Origin: Saccharopolyspora kobensis
GTDB taxonomy: Bacteria; Actinomycetota; Actinomycetes; Mycobacteriales; Pseudonocardiaceae
Reading direction: 5' to 3'
Assembly: GCF_900108315.1 (NCBI RefSeq)
Contig: NZ_FNVB01000019.1
Location: 1 to 55,832 of the forward strand
Length of the DNA stretch: 55,832 bases
Numbering within the stretch: the first letter of the stretch is position 1; every line of letters starts with the position of its first letter. The translations under genes were made by a program, and so were the position numbers. Positions 32,976 through 41,695 of this stretch are shown here, piece by piece. The notes beneath the pieces were generated by a model. It saw only the letters and a list, made by a program, of their open reading frames with translations, was not told where the DNA came from and did no database searches.

Positions 32976-33052
32976 CTATGCCTTTCGACAGGGGTGGTCG
33001 TGGCCGGTCGGTCGATCCGCCGAGGGTGCCCGGATCCATAGCGTTTCCAGTC

Positions 33053-34501
33053 GTGAAAGCCATGATCATCGCACTCGCGGCGGCCATCGGGCTGGCCGCG
33101 ACGCCGTCCGCGCAGGCCGATCCTGCCATCGACGACTACCTGACCAACGCGCTGGAAACCACCGGGCTGCCGGGGTTCTCGGTCGTGGTGACCAAGGACG
33201 ACCAGGTGGTCCACGCCGCCGGTTACGGCCACGACTCCGAAGGTCGGCCGATGACCGCGGACACCCCGATGCGGGTGGCCTCGGTCAGCAAGTCGTTCAC
33301 CGCGATGGCGGTCATGACGCTGGTGGACTCGGGCCGGATCGCGCTGGACCGACCGGTCGCCGAGCAGCTGCCCGGCTTCTCGATGGCCGATCCGCGCGCG
33401 GCGCAGGTCACCGTCCGGCAGCTGCTGAACCAGACCTCCGGATTCTCCGACACCACCATCGACATCAACTCGCTGGAAGAGGCCGGTTCGCTGGCCGACT
33501 ACACCGCGCGCCTGAGCACCGGGTCGCTGGCCGCCGACCCGGGGACGCACTGGGAGTACTGCAACGTCAACTACGACCTCGCGGGCCGGCTGGTCGAGGT
33601 CGTCAGCGGTCAGCCGTTCGGCGACTACCTCCGCGAGCACGTGTTCGGCCCGCTCGGGATGCGCACCAGCGCGAGCCGCGTCGACGAAGTGCGTCCCGCT
33701 GACGGCTACGTCTCGCTGTTCGGCGCGTGGATTCCCCGTGCCGAGATGCCGGGCTTCCACGACGACAGCGGTGGTGGCGGCGTCATCACCACCGCCGCGG
33801 ACATGGGCAAGTGGCTGATCTCGCAGAACGGCGCGGGTCAGCAGCTCGTCAGCCCGGAGAGCCTGCGGCTCATGCACAGCCCGTCGGCGGTGAACGACTA
33901 CGGCATGGGCTGGGGAGTCGAGCGGCCCGAGGGCGGCCCGGAGATGCTGATGCACGCGGGCAACCTGTTCACCTACAACGTTTTGCAGGCGATCGTGCCG
34001 GAGACCGGCTACGGCTTCGCCGTGATGACCAACGGTGCTTCCCTGCACGAGAGCACCTACGACATCCTCATGGGCCTGGTCGCGCTGAGCGAGGGCAAGA
34101 CGCCTCCAGAGGTGAGCAGCGGCAGGCAGCAGAACGAGCTGGTGCTGGGAGCGATTTCGCTGGTGGCGGTCGGGTTGGGCGTGCTCGGCGCGGTGCGATC
34201 CCGCCGGTGGGCGGCCAAGCACGCCGGGCGTTCCGGTCGGCGGATCGCCCTGCGCGTGGCGCCGTTGCTGATCCCGCTCGCCATCTTCGTCGCCTACCCG
34301 GACCTGGTCTCGTTCATCACCAACGGCCGCACCGTCACCTGGTCCCAGATGACGTACTTCCCGCTGCCGCTGACCGTCACGCTGCTGATCGCCGCGCTGG
34401 CCGGGGTGAGCACGGTGGCGTTCCGGTTGGTGCGGCTGCGCTCCGCGCGAGCTGCGATCTCGGTTCGGGGAGACGGCGGGCGAGTCGCAGATGCGCTCTA
34501 A
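33053..34501 (+). CDS. Serine beta-lactamase-like hydrolase with C-terminal membrane helices
   Basis: 482 residues from GTG 33053 with signal peptide ending near SAQA. The class C beta-lactamase/transpeptidase-like fold shows SVSK (77-80, nucleophile Ser77), Tyr169-Cys-Asn171 and His301-Ala-Gly303 in place of KTG. After about residue 360 there are three membrane helices, so the catalytic domain would sit outside the cell, anchored. The last codons overlap the start of a histidine kinase gene (11 nt). Known relatives include esterases, D-amino-acid peptidases and penicillin-binding-type proteins. True beta-lactamase activity is not implied. Confidence 0.9.
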   Translation: MKAMIIALAAAIGLAATPSAQADPAIDDYLTNALETTGLPGFSVVVTKDDQVVHAAGYGHDSEGRPMTADTPMRVASVSKSFTAMAVMTLVDSGRIALDRPVAEQLPGFSMADPRAAQVTVRQLLNQTSGFSDTTIDINSLEEAGSLADYTARLSTGSLAADPGTHWEYCNVNYDLAGRLVEVVSGQPFGDYLREHVFGPLGMRTSASRVDEVRPADGYVSLFGAWIPRAEMPGFHDDSGGGGVITTAADMGKWLISQNGAGQQLVSPESLRLMHSPSAVNDYGMGWGVERPEGGPEMLMHAGNLFTYNVLQAIVPETGYGFAVMTNGASLHESTYDILMGLVALSEGKTPPEVSSGRQQNELVLGAISLVAVGLGVLGAVRSRRWAAKHAGRSGRRIALRVAPLLIPLAIFVAYPDLVSFITNGRTVTWSQMTYFPLPLTVTLLIAALAGVSTVAFRLVRLRSARAAISVRGDGGRVADAL

Positions 34502-35510
34502 GGTCGGCCAGGTGAGGAATGCCGCGGTGCTGCTGGTCATCGTCGGGGCGTGCGTGGCGAACTCGTTCGACCTCGACGTGGTTCCGCTGTGGCGGCAGGT
34601 GGTGTTCGTGGTGCTGGCCGTGGCGGGTTACCTGCACGGCCGGCACCTCCCGGTGCGGCACGGCTGGGCCGTGTTCGCGCTGGCCGCGGTGCCGGGAGTG
34701 GTCGACCTGGCCATCTACGCCGGGCGCGGGGTCGGCACCTTGGTGCTGCTGGCGGTGTTCGTGGGGCTGCCGTGGCTGGCCGGCCGGTTCCGCCGCCAGC
34801 AGGCCGAGCTGATCGAGTCCGGGCGCAAGCGCGTCGCGCAGATGGAGCGGGAGCAGGAGTTCATCGCCGAGCGCGCCCGCCTGCGCGAGCGCGCCCGGAT
34901 CGCCTCGGACATGCACGACTCGCTCGGCAACGACCTGGCGCTGATCGCGCTGCGCGCCGGATCGCTGGAACTCGCGGCCGACACGACCGAGGCCAACCGG
35001 CAGGCGGCGGCCGAGCTGCGGGCAACCGCGGTGCAGGCCACCGACCGCCTGCGGCAGACGATCGGGATGCTGCGCGAGAAGACGTCGGAAACCCTGTCCC
35101 CGCCGGACGAACCGGTGGAGGCGCTGGTCGACCGGGCGCGCGGTGCGGGGATGGACGTGGCGCTGCGCCGCGGGGGCGAACCGCTCGGCGTTCCATCCAC
35201 AGTGGATCGTGCTGCTTATCGGGTGGTGCAGGAGGCGCTGACCAACGCCGCCCGGTACGCGCGGGGCTCCCAGGTCGTGGTCCGGGTCGACCGCGAGCCG
35301 GAGGAGCTGGTGGTCGTCGTGCACAACACCGCCGTCGACGCCGCGCCGATGGTCTCGGGGAGCGGTACCGGGCTGTTGGCGCTGGCCGAGCGAGTCGGGC
35401 TGCTCGGCGGCACGTTCCGCGCGGAACGGGGGGAGGAGGGGTTCACGGTGACCGCGCGGCTGCCCTGTCCGGCAGAATCAGCGGGTCCGCTGAAGGAGGA
35501 GGAGTTGTGA
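34491..35510 (+). CDS. Sensor histidine kinase, NarL/DesK type
   Basis: 339 residues. About four hydrophobic helices fill residues 10-95, followed by a coiled stretch and the HisKA_3 motif SDMHDSLGND with His142. The ATPase has QEALTNAARYARGS and GSGTGLLALAERV. There is no extracellular sensor domain of size, so sensing is probably within the membrane or by a partner. The start overlaps the serine hydrolase gene and the end overlaps the response regulator (GTGA), giving a three-gene operon. Confidence 0.93.
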   Translation: MRSKVGQVRNAAVLLVIVGACVANSFDLDVVPLWRQVVFVVLAVAGYLHGRHLPVRHGWAVFALAAVPGVVDLAIYAGRGVGTLVLLAVFVGLPWLAGRFRRQQAELIESGRKRVAQMEREQEFIAERARLRERARIASDMHDSLGNDLALIALRAGSLELAADTTEANRQAAAELRATAVQATDRLRQTIGMLREKTSETLSPPDEPVEALVDRARGAGMDVALRRGGEPLGVPSTVDRAAYRVVQEALTNAARYARGSQVVVRVDREPEELVVVVHNTAVDAAPMVSGSGTGLLALAERVGLLGGTFRAERGEEGFTVTARLPCPAESAGPLKEEEL

Positions 35511-36289
35511 GTGACTTCGTGCCAACCGCAGCACACCTCAACCGCAGCTCAGGGGACCGTGACGCAACTCAGCCACGAGAAACCCCGAAACGCGAGGCAG
35601 GCGCCGAACGCGACGGCCTGTGTGAATCGCGGAGAGCAGTCCGCGTGCTGCTGGCCGATGACGAGGCGATGATCCGCGCCGGTGTCCGCTCGATCCTGGC
35701 CACCGACCCGGAGATCGAGGTGGTCGCCGAAGCCGCGGACGGGCGTCAGGCCGTCGAGCTGGCCGCCCAGCACCAGCCGGACGTGGCGCTGCTGGACATC
35801 CGGATGCCGGTGCTCGACGGCTTGGCCGCCGCCGCGGAGTTGGCGCGGTCGCAGCCGGAGGTGGCGGTCGTGGTGCTCACGACCTTCGACGAGGACGAGT
35901 TCGTGGCGCGGGCGCTCGGCGACGGCGCCCGCGGGTTCCTGCTCAAAGCCGCCGACCCGCGCGAGCTGATCATCGGTGTCCGTGCGGTCGCCGACGGCGC
36001 GGCGTACCTGTCACCGCGGATCGCGCACCGGGTGATCGCCGAGGTCAACGGCGGTGCGCTGTCCCGGCGCGCTGCTGCCCGGGAGCGGGTGGCGGCGCTG
36101 ACGCCGCGCGAGCGCGAGGTGCTGGGCCTGGTCGGTTCTGGGTTGTCGAACCAGGACATCGCGGGGCGGCTGTTCCTGGCCGAGGGCACGGTCAAGGCGC
36201 ACGTCAGGGCGATCTTGCAGCGCCTGGGCGCGAACAACCGCGTCCAGGCCGCGATCACCGCTTACGAGGCCGGTCTGGTCGGGGACTGA
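35507..36289 (+). CDS. Response regulator, NarL/LuxR type
   Basis: 260 residues from GTG 35507. A polar extension of ~44 residues precedes the receiver domain, which starts at VRVLLADDEAMIR with phospho-acceptor Asp97 (ALLDIRMP). The C-terminal LuxR HTH is LTPREREVLGLVGSGLSNQDIAGRLFLAEGTVKAHV. The extension is unusual; no good internal start was found, and the GTGA overlap supports the long form. It works with the kinase at 34491. Confidence 0.93.
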   Translation: MSDFVPTAAHLNRSSGDRDATQPRETPKREAGAERDGLCESRRAVRVLLADDEAMIRAGVRSILATDPEIEVVAEAADGRQAVELAAQHQPDVALLDIRMPVLDGLAAAAELARSQPEVAVVVLTTFDEDEFVARALGDGARGFLLKAADPRELIIGVRAVADGAAYLSPRIAHRVIAEVNGGALSRRAAARERVAALTPREREVLGLVGSGLSNQDIAGRLFLAEGTVKAHVRAILQRLGANNRVQAAITAYEAGLVGD

Positions 36290-36296
36290 GCAGGGC

Positions 36297-36773
36297 TCAC
36301 TGCTGCTGGACGTTGAGCACCCAGCTGCCGCCGATGCCGAAGTCCACGCCGCCGTCGACGCCTTCGGTCAGCACCGCCGAGAACTGCTGGACCTCGACGT
36401 GCTCCAGGCGCGTGCCGTCCGGCGGCAGCTGGAGCGTGTAGGCGTGCCGCTCGTCCGGGGCGAAGACCGGGCTGCGCCCGTCCAGCTCCTCGCCGTTGGC
36501 CCCGCGGTAGAGGAACACCACCTGCCAGGGCGTTTCGGCGACCTTGCCGGGCACCGAGATCTGCAGCGGAGCGCGCTCCGGAACCCGCAGGTCGCCGACC
36601 GCGTCGGGTGAAGTCGTGCAGTTCTCCCCGGTCGGGTCGCAGTACTGCGCGGGCGCGACCTCCACCGACCTCCCGTGGGAGTAGAAGGTGACCTGCGGTT
36701 CGCTCGGCGCGGCGCAGCCGGCGACGAGCGCCACGCCCGCCACCGCCAGCAGCGGCTTCAGTCCACGATGCAC
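36297..36773 (-). CDS. DUF2771 lipoprotein, Rv0875c-like
   Basis: 158 residues from GTG 36773. Signal MHRGLKPLLAVAGVALVAGC ends with a lipobox, Cys20. The mature domain begins VTFYSHGRSVEVAPAQYCDPTGENC, with a likely disulfide pair, and has LQISVPGKVAETPWQVVF. These features fit DUF2771, and Rv0875c holds this position upstream of the MFS gene Rv0876c in M. tuberculosis. Function unknown, cell-envelope located. Confidence 0.8.
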   Translation of the reverse strand: MHRGLKPLLAVAGVALVAGCAAPSEPQVTFYSHGRSVEVAPAQYCDPTGENCTTSPDAVGDLRVPERAPLQISVPGKVAETPWQVVFLYRGANGEELDGRSPVFAPDERHAYTLQLPPDGTRLEHVEVQQFSAVLTEGVDGGVDFGIGGSWVLNVQQQ

Positions 36774-36865
36774 GGTTCGAGCCTACAAGCCCGTTCCCGG
36801 GCCATCGTGCGTGGCAGCACGGGCGGCCCTCGCCGGACTTGTGCCGTTCGGGCGTTTCGGCTTCC

Positions 36866-36941
36866 TTCCGCTGGTGGGCTGTCGTGAGTGCTTTGGGGTG
36901 CTCTGGCGCCTCAAAGCGCTCACGGTCGCTGACCAGCGGAA
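36866..36941. repeat. GTGAG/CTCAC nested hairpin repeat, copy 2
   Basis: Outer arms TTCCGCTGG (36866-36874) and CCAGCGGAA (36933-36941) enclose inner arms CGTGAGTGCTTTG (36883-36895) and CAAAGCGCTCACG (36912-36924). It lies between the DUF2771 start and the end of the MFS gene. Confidence 0.85.
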
Positions 36942-36966
36942 ACGTCTACACGGCACACGGGCTGCA

Positions 36967-38754
36967 TCACGACCTGGCGGCTGCCCGCTCGGTGGCTGTT
37001 GCCGCCTTGCGCCTCAGCTGTGGCACCAGGGTTCCGCCCCGACCTGCGGTGATCGTCTGCGCCAGCAGCAGGGCGAGCAGCGCGGACACCACGGTGAAGC
37101 CGATCCAGTAGACGGGTGGCAGCAGGACGCCCAGCGCGCCGCCGAAGACCCAGCTGAGCTGCAAGATCGTCTCGGATTTGCCGAACGCCGATGCCCGCGA
37201 CTCCTCCGGCATGTCGTGCTGAATCACCGCGTCGAGGCAGACCTTGGCCAGCGCGCTCGCCGTCGCCGCGATCAGGCCGACCACCACGGCCAGCGGCAAC
37301 CCGGCCAGCACCGCGGCGCAGACCGCCACCACCAACGCACTGCCCAGGCAGGCGTTGATCACCCGGTCCGGCTTGCCGAAGTGCATCTTCGAGCCCAGCG
37401 CGTTGCCGAGGAAGCTGCCGATCCCGGCCGCGCCGCCGACCATCCCGAGCTGCACCAGCTGCATGAACGGCTCGTGCTGGGTGCTCTGCTTGATCACGAA
37501 CGCGGCGAACAGGGTCAGGAACCCGGTCAGCACCCGGATGCCGCCGTTGCCCCACAGCGCGACCACGACGTGCCCGCTCAGCGGCACCTTCTTCGGCTGC
37601 GGCCGACCACCGATCGACGCTGGCACCTCGCCCTCGGTGCTCTCCACCCAGCCCGGCATCCGCAGGCACAGCCACACGCCACCGGCGGCCATCGCCGCCA
37701 TGAACCACAGCGCGCCCTCGGAACCGAGCAGGTACGCGAAGCCCGACGCGATCGCGCCGAAGATCCCACCCGCCGCCATGCCGAACGCGGTCAACCGGGA
37801 ATTGGCCTTGGTCAGCGTGATCTGCGAGGGCAGCACGCGCGGTGTCATCGCAGCCTTCAGCACGCCGAAGGACTTCGACAGCACCATGCAGCCCAGCGCG
37901 GCCGGATACAGCAGCCAGCTGTCGAAGTTCAGCGCCATCACGGCGGCGAGCACCACGCGGACCGCGAAGGAAGCGGCCAGCGCGTACCGGCGCCCCTGCT
38001 GCAACCGGTCCAGCGCGGGCCCGATGACCGGCGCGATCACCGCGAACGGTGCGACCGTGATCAGCAGGTAGAGCGCGACCTTGTCCTTGCTCTCACCGGT
38101 CGCGGCGGAGAAGAACAGCGTGTTGGCCAGCGCGACGGCCATAGCGGCGTCCACCGCGTAGTTGCCCATCACGGCATAGGTGAACTTCGCGAGCCCGGAC
38201 CGGTCGGCACCGTCGGCGTGCGCGAGCGAGAAGAACATCCGCATCGCCCGCTGCGTCAGATCGCGACTCCGCCAGGCGGCGACCCGGGTGACCGTCAGCT
38301 TCTTCGGCGGCGCGGTCCCACGAGGCTTCTCGACCTCGGGTTCCTCGTCGTGCTCCTGGGACGAGTGGTCCTCGGGCAGCGGAGGAAGCCGCCGAGACCG
38401 GCTGCGCGGCTGCTCGTAGTCGGGATCCTCCTCCCACGGATACCGCCTCGCGCCCCTCCCGGGGCGCTCCGCGCCGCCCCGGTCGGCCGCCTCGAACCGG
38501 TGCTCCGCCCGCTCCGCGTGCTCGCCCCGGCTCCGCCTGCGCTCACCGCGCTCCGCGCGTTCGCGCCGCGGCTCCGCGGCCTCCCGCTCCACGGGCTCCG
38601 CGCTGTCGCGCTCCGCACCCTCCGGGGGCGCGCCCCAGCGCGCAGCGCCTCCGCCGTCGGCGTAGGAGCCGCGCTTGCCGCGGTGCCCGGCGCCCCAGCC
38701 TGCGCGCGGGGAGTCCGAGCGCTGGTCATGGCGTCGCAAACCCATGCTCGTCAT
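36967..38754 (-). CDS. MFS-type transporter with long charged N-terminus, Rv0876c-like
   Basis: 595 residues. The first ~150 are disordered and rich in Arg, Glu, Ala and Gly with repeats such as RRERAERGERRR. Twelve hydrophobic segments follow, starting about residue 190 (FTYAVMGNYAVDAAMAVALAN). The MFS fold resembles Rv0876c; that gene also lies next to the DUF2771 and DUF3027 genes. Transport substrate unknown. In-frame ATG 38745 is an alternative start. Confidence 0.88.
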   Translation of the reverse strand: MTSMGLRRHDQRSDSPRAGWGAGHRGKRGSYADGGGAARWGAPPEGAERDSAEPVEREAAEPRRERAERGERRRSRGEHAERAEHRFEAADRGGAERPGRGARRYPWEEDPDYEQPRSRSRRLPPLPEDHSSQEHDEEPEVEKPRGTAPPKKLTVTRVAAWRSRDLTQRAMRMFFSLAHADGADRSGLAKFTYAVMGNYAVDAAMAVALANTLFFSAATGESKDKVALYLLITVAPFAVIAPVIGPALDRLQQGRRYALAASFAVRVVLAAVMALNFDSWLLYPAALGCMVLSKSFGVLKAAMTPRVLPSQITLTKANSRLTAFGMAAGGIFGAIASGFAYLLGSEGALWFMAAMAAGGVWLCLRMPGWVESTEGEVPASIGGRPQPKKVPLSGHVVVALWGNGGIRVLTGFLTLFAAFVIKQSTQHEPFMQLVQLGMVGGAAGIGSFLGNALGSKMHFGKPDRVINACLGSALVVAVCAAVLAGLPLAVVVGLIAATASALAKVCLDAVIQHDMPEESRASAFGKSETILQLSWVFGGALGVLLPPVYWIGFTVVSALLALLLAQTITAGRGGTLVPQLRRKAATATERAAARS

Positions 38755-38947
38755 CCTGCCTCACCCCGCTCCGGTCTCCATCGGACTCGGCCGCTTTTCA
38801 CCGGCCCCACGGATAAAGAGGAGCGAACCGGCCCCGCAGATACACCGCTAACCCGATCCAGCGACTGTTACGACCAAGATCTCCACCCGACAGGGTGATC
38901 AAGAAGCGATTCGGCGCTCTGAGATCCACCGCAGGACCGTCATGATC

Positions 38948-39033
38948 TCCGTTTCCGCTGTTCAGGCCCCGTGAGCGTTTTGAGGGGCTATAGCACCACA
39001 AACCACTCACGGTCTCTCACCTGCGGAAACGGA
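38948..39033. repeat. GTGAG/CTCAC nested hairpin repeat, copy 3
   Basis: Perfect 11-bp outer arms TCCGTTTCCGC (38948-38958) and GCGGAAACGGA (39023-39033) enclose inner arms CCGTGAGCGTTTTG and CAAACCACTCACGG around GCTATAGC. It sits in the 415-bp gap between the MFS gene start (38754) and the 39170 gene end. Confidence 0.85.
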
Positions 39034-39077
39034 GCGCCGGAAGGCGACCGGCACCCCGACCGGCGGCGCAGCGACCG

Positions 39078-39160
39078 GCCCAAACCCCAGACCCCAGCGA
39101 TCCCAGTCCCCAGCGACCCCAGATCCCAGCGACTCCAGACCAGCGACTCCAGGTCACGGC
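39078..39160. repeat. Short degenerate direct repeats
   Basis: About four imperfect 14-16-bp units of the form CCCAGATCCCAGCGAC lie just before the stop of the leftward gene at 39170. The rest of the 38755-39169 gap holds nested repeat copy 3 and nothing else recognised. Confidence 0.6.
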
Positions 39161-39169
39161 CGGGCCCGG

Positions 39170-39925
39170 TCAGGCCGGGGTGAGCCGCCAGTAGCCGTAG
39201 GGGTTGAAGAAGATGTCGTCGTCCGGGTAGCGGTCGCAGGGCTGCTGGCGCAGCAGCCAGCGCGGCGCGTCCTCGGCCAGGCGGAATCCCTCCCCGTCGC
39301 GGATCTCCGCCGCGCGGGCCTCGGTGTGCAGGTAGCCCGCCAGGCCGTCGATGAGCTCCACCCACTCGCCCTGGCGGTCCATGTCGTGCAGGCCTTCGGC
39401 CTGCAGTTCCACGTCGGGCACGCCCAGCAGGTGCATGCCGCAGGTGTAGAGGACGTCCTCGTCGAGGATCGGCCGCTTGACCCACGCCTGCCGCAGCGCG
39501 TGCGGGGCGTCCGCGGAGTCGGCCAGCGCCAGCCAGGTCTCGCGGCTGTGCGCCAGGCCGCTGCTCTCGGACTTGATCGCCGTCGCGCCCCAACGCTCGA
39601 AGAGCTCCGAGGTCACCGCCAGCATCCGCTCGGAGATGTGGGCCGCGTCGTCCGGGCCGCCCTTGGCCAGCACGTAGGCCACCGAGTCGTGCTCGGCCAC
39701 CGCGTCCCAGTCGGCGTCGGTGAAGGTCAGGCCGGCCAGGCACGCTTCGAAGGCGTCGGGCATGCGCGGGTCGTGCTCGGAGGCGGACTCGTCGCGGTCC
39801 AGCGCGAAGAACGGCCCGCCGACCGCGCGGACGGCCATCTCCACCTTGTCCAGGTCCATCCCGGAACCGAGCACGCAGAGCACGTGCAGCGGTAGCACGG
39901 AATCTTGTTGATCATCCATGCGCAA
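39170..39925 (-). CDS. Uncharacterised protein, possibly DUF4261-like
   Basis: 251 residues (or 249 from ATG 39919), soluble and acidic. Visible features are VLCVLGSGMDLDKVEMAVR at the start and YTCGMHLLGVPDVELQAEGLHDMDRQGEWVELIDGLAGYL towards the end, which recalls DUF4261 proteins. The assignment is tentative. It is followed across 15 bp by the co-directional glutaminyl cyclase, which is upstream in transcription order. Confidence 0.6.
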   Translation of the reverse strand: MRMDDQQDSVLPLHVLCVLGSGMDLDKVEMAVRAVGGPFFALDRDESASEHDPRMPDAFEACLAGLTFTDADWDAVAEHDSVAYVLAKGGPDDAAHISERMLAVTSELFERWGATAIKSESSGLAHSRETWLALADSADAPHALRQAWVKRPILDEDVLYTCGMHLLGVPDVELQAEGLHDMDRQGEWVELIDGLAGYLHTEARAAEIRDGEGFRLAEDAPRWLLRQQPCDRYPDDDIFFNPYGYWRLTPA

Positions 39926-39940
39926 AGACCGTACTAACGA

Positions 39941-40777
39941 TCAGGCCGGGACGAAGCGAACTCGGAAAAGAGCGGGCCAGTACTTCCCGGTCAGCAGGAA
40001 CTCGTCGGTGCCCGGCACGGCCGCGATGCCGTTGAGCACGTCGGTGCCCGGCCGCTGCTCCGGGCTCAGCAGGCCGGAGGCGTCCACCACCGCCGTCACC
40101 TGGCCGGTCGCCGGGTCGATGCGCACGATCTCCTCGCTGCCCCAGATGTTCGCCCACACCTGGCCGCCGACGCACTCCAGCTCGTTGAGCTCCTCGACCG
40201 GCGCGCCCGCCGCCCGCACGTCCACCGAACCGGTCGGCGCGAAGGTCACCGGGTCGCGGAAGGTCAGCCGGTCGCTGCCGTCGCTCATCACCAGCCGCGC
40301 GCCGTCGGAGCACAGCCCCCAGCCCTCGCCCGGGTACTCCACTCGGCGCAATTCGGCCAGGGTTTCCCGGTCGCGCTCCAGCGCGACCCCTTCCTGCCAG
40401 GTGAGCTGCCAGATACGGTCACCCGTGACGGTGATGCCCTCACCGAAGAGATCGTCCGGGAGCTCGACCTCGCGGCGCAGTTCGCCGGTGGCGAGGTCGG
40501 TGGCGCGCAGCAGCGACTCGCCCTTCATCCCGGTGCCTTCGTAGAGGGTGCCACCAGCGATTTCCAGGCCCTGAGTGAACGAGGAGCGGTCGTGCGGGAG
40601 CACGCGGATCACCTCAGCTCGAAGGTGTGGCAGGCTTCCCGCGTGCCCAACGCCCTGATCGGTCTGCTCGCCGTCGTGCTGGCCGTTGTGCTGCGCTGGT
40701 ACTACCGGCGCGCACGCAACCACCCCGAAGGTGAGCACCACGCCGCAGAGAACACGTCGAGCCAGGAGCAGTCGCAC
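39941..40777 (-). CDS. Glutaminyl-peptide cyclotransferase (plant/bacterial beta-propeller type), lipoprotein
   Basis: 278 residues from GTG 40777, chosen because a lipoprotein signal starts there (RLLLARRVLCGVVLTFGVVAC). The mature part has the five-bladed propeller signatures FTQGLEIAGGTLYEGTG, DDLFGEGITVTGDRIWQLTW and VWANIWGSEEIVRIDP. The enzyme converts N-terminal Gln of peptides to pyroglutamate, presumably outside the membrane. It is divergent from the DUF3027 gene over 57 bp. Confidence 0.87.
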   Translation of the reverse strand: MRLLLARRVLCGVVLTFGVVACAPVVPAQHNGQHDGEQTDQGVGHAGSLPHLRAEVIRVLPHDRSSFTQGLEIAGGTLYEGTGMKGESLLRATDLATGELRREVELPDDLFGEGITVTGDRIWQLTWQEGVALERDRETLAELRRVEYPGEGWGLCSDGARLVMSDGSDRLTFRDPVTFAPTGSVDVRAAGAPVEELNELECVGGQVWANIWGSEEIVRIDPATGQVTAVVDASGLLSPEQRPGTDVLNGIAAVPGTDEFLLTGKYWPALFRVRFVPA

Positions 40778-40834
40778 CCCGAAAGCTTGACACGGGCGAC
40801 TGCACCGGCGACCGCGTACGGCACAATCGAGCAT

Positions 40835-41695
40835 GTGACGCCTATGCCTGCTCCGATGACCAGCCCAGGCGCGGATGCCCCGTTCGAGGACGCCGGGCAG
40901 TACGAGCCGGAGCCCCTGAACCCGGAGCTCGCCGCGGCGGAGGACGTCGCGCGAGCTGCGGCGGAGGACGAGGCCAAGCCGGGGGACGACCCGATCGGCT
41001 CGCCCGTGCTGACCCTGGACACCGAGGCCGCGGCCCCGGTGGGGGCGCACGTCGGCGTCGAGCCGGAGGGTCCGCACGCGGCGACGCACTTCTTCGAGTC
41101 GAACTACCCGGGCTACGTCGGCTGGCGCTGGGCGGTCACCGTCGCCAGCGTCGGGCCGGGCGAGCCGGTGACCGTCAGCGAGGTCGTGCTGCTGCCGGGC
41201 CCGACGGCGCTGACCGCGCCCGACTGGGTGCCGTGGAGCGAGCGCGTGCAGCCGGGCGACCTGGGTCCCGGTGATCTGCTGCCGACCGGCCCGGACGACG
41301 CGCGGCTGGCACCCGGCTACCTGGCCAGCGACGACCCGGCTGTCGAGGACGTCGCGCAGGAAGTCGGCCTGGGCCGCAAGCGGGTGCTCAGCCACGAGGG
41401 CCGGCTGGAGGCCGCGGAGCGCTGGCACAACGGTGACTTCGGGCCGCGCGCCGACATCGCCCGCTCGGCCCCGGGGGCCTGCGGGACCTGCGGTTTCTTC
41501 CTGAAGCTGGCCGGTTCGATGGGCGGCGCCTTCGGCGTGTGCGCCAACGAGTTCTCGCCCGGCGACGGCCGGGTGGTCAGCGTCGAGTTCGGGTGCGGTG
41601 CGCACTCCGAGGTCGAGGTCGACACCTCCTCGACGGTGCCGGTGGCCGAGATCGTCTACGACGACGCCACCCTCGACTTCGAGCCGCGCGGGTGA
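40835..41695 (+). CDS. DUF3027 protein, Rv0877-like
   Basis: 286 residues from GTG 40835 (ATG 40844 is close). An acidic N-terminal region is followed by the DUF3027 core (HFFESNYPGYVGWRWAVTV, VVLLPGPTALTAPDWVPW, GACGTCGFFLKLAGSMGGAFGVCANEFSPGDGRVV). The CGTC and later Cys residues could bind metal. The reading frame extends further upstream but overlaps the divergent cyclase promoter. The stop overlaps the 41692 gene (GTGA), so the two are co-translated. Confidence 0.88.
   Translation: MTPMPAPMTSPGADAPFEDAGQYEPEPLNPELAAAEDVARAAAEDEAKPGDDPIGSPVLTLDTEAAAPVGAHVGVEPEGPHAATHFFESNYPGYVGWRWAVTVASVGPGEPVTVSEVVLLPGPTALTAPDWVPWSERVQPGDLGPGDLLPTGPDDARLAPGYLASDDPAVEDVAQEVGLGRKRVLSHEGRLEAAERWHNGDFGPRADIARSAPGACGTCGFFLKLAGSMGGAFGVCANEFSPGDGRVVSVEFGCGAHSEVEVDTSSTVPVAEIVYDDATLDFEPRG

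Noticed and set aside
36688..38898. 736-residue rightward frame antisense to the MFS gene
   Set aside because: Low-complexity shadow; the opposite strand encodes a well-formed membrane transporter.
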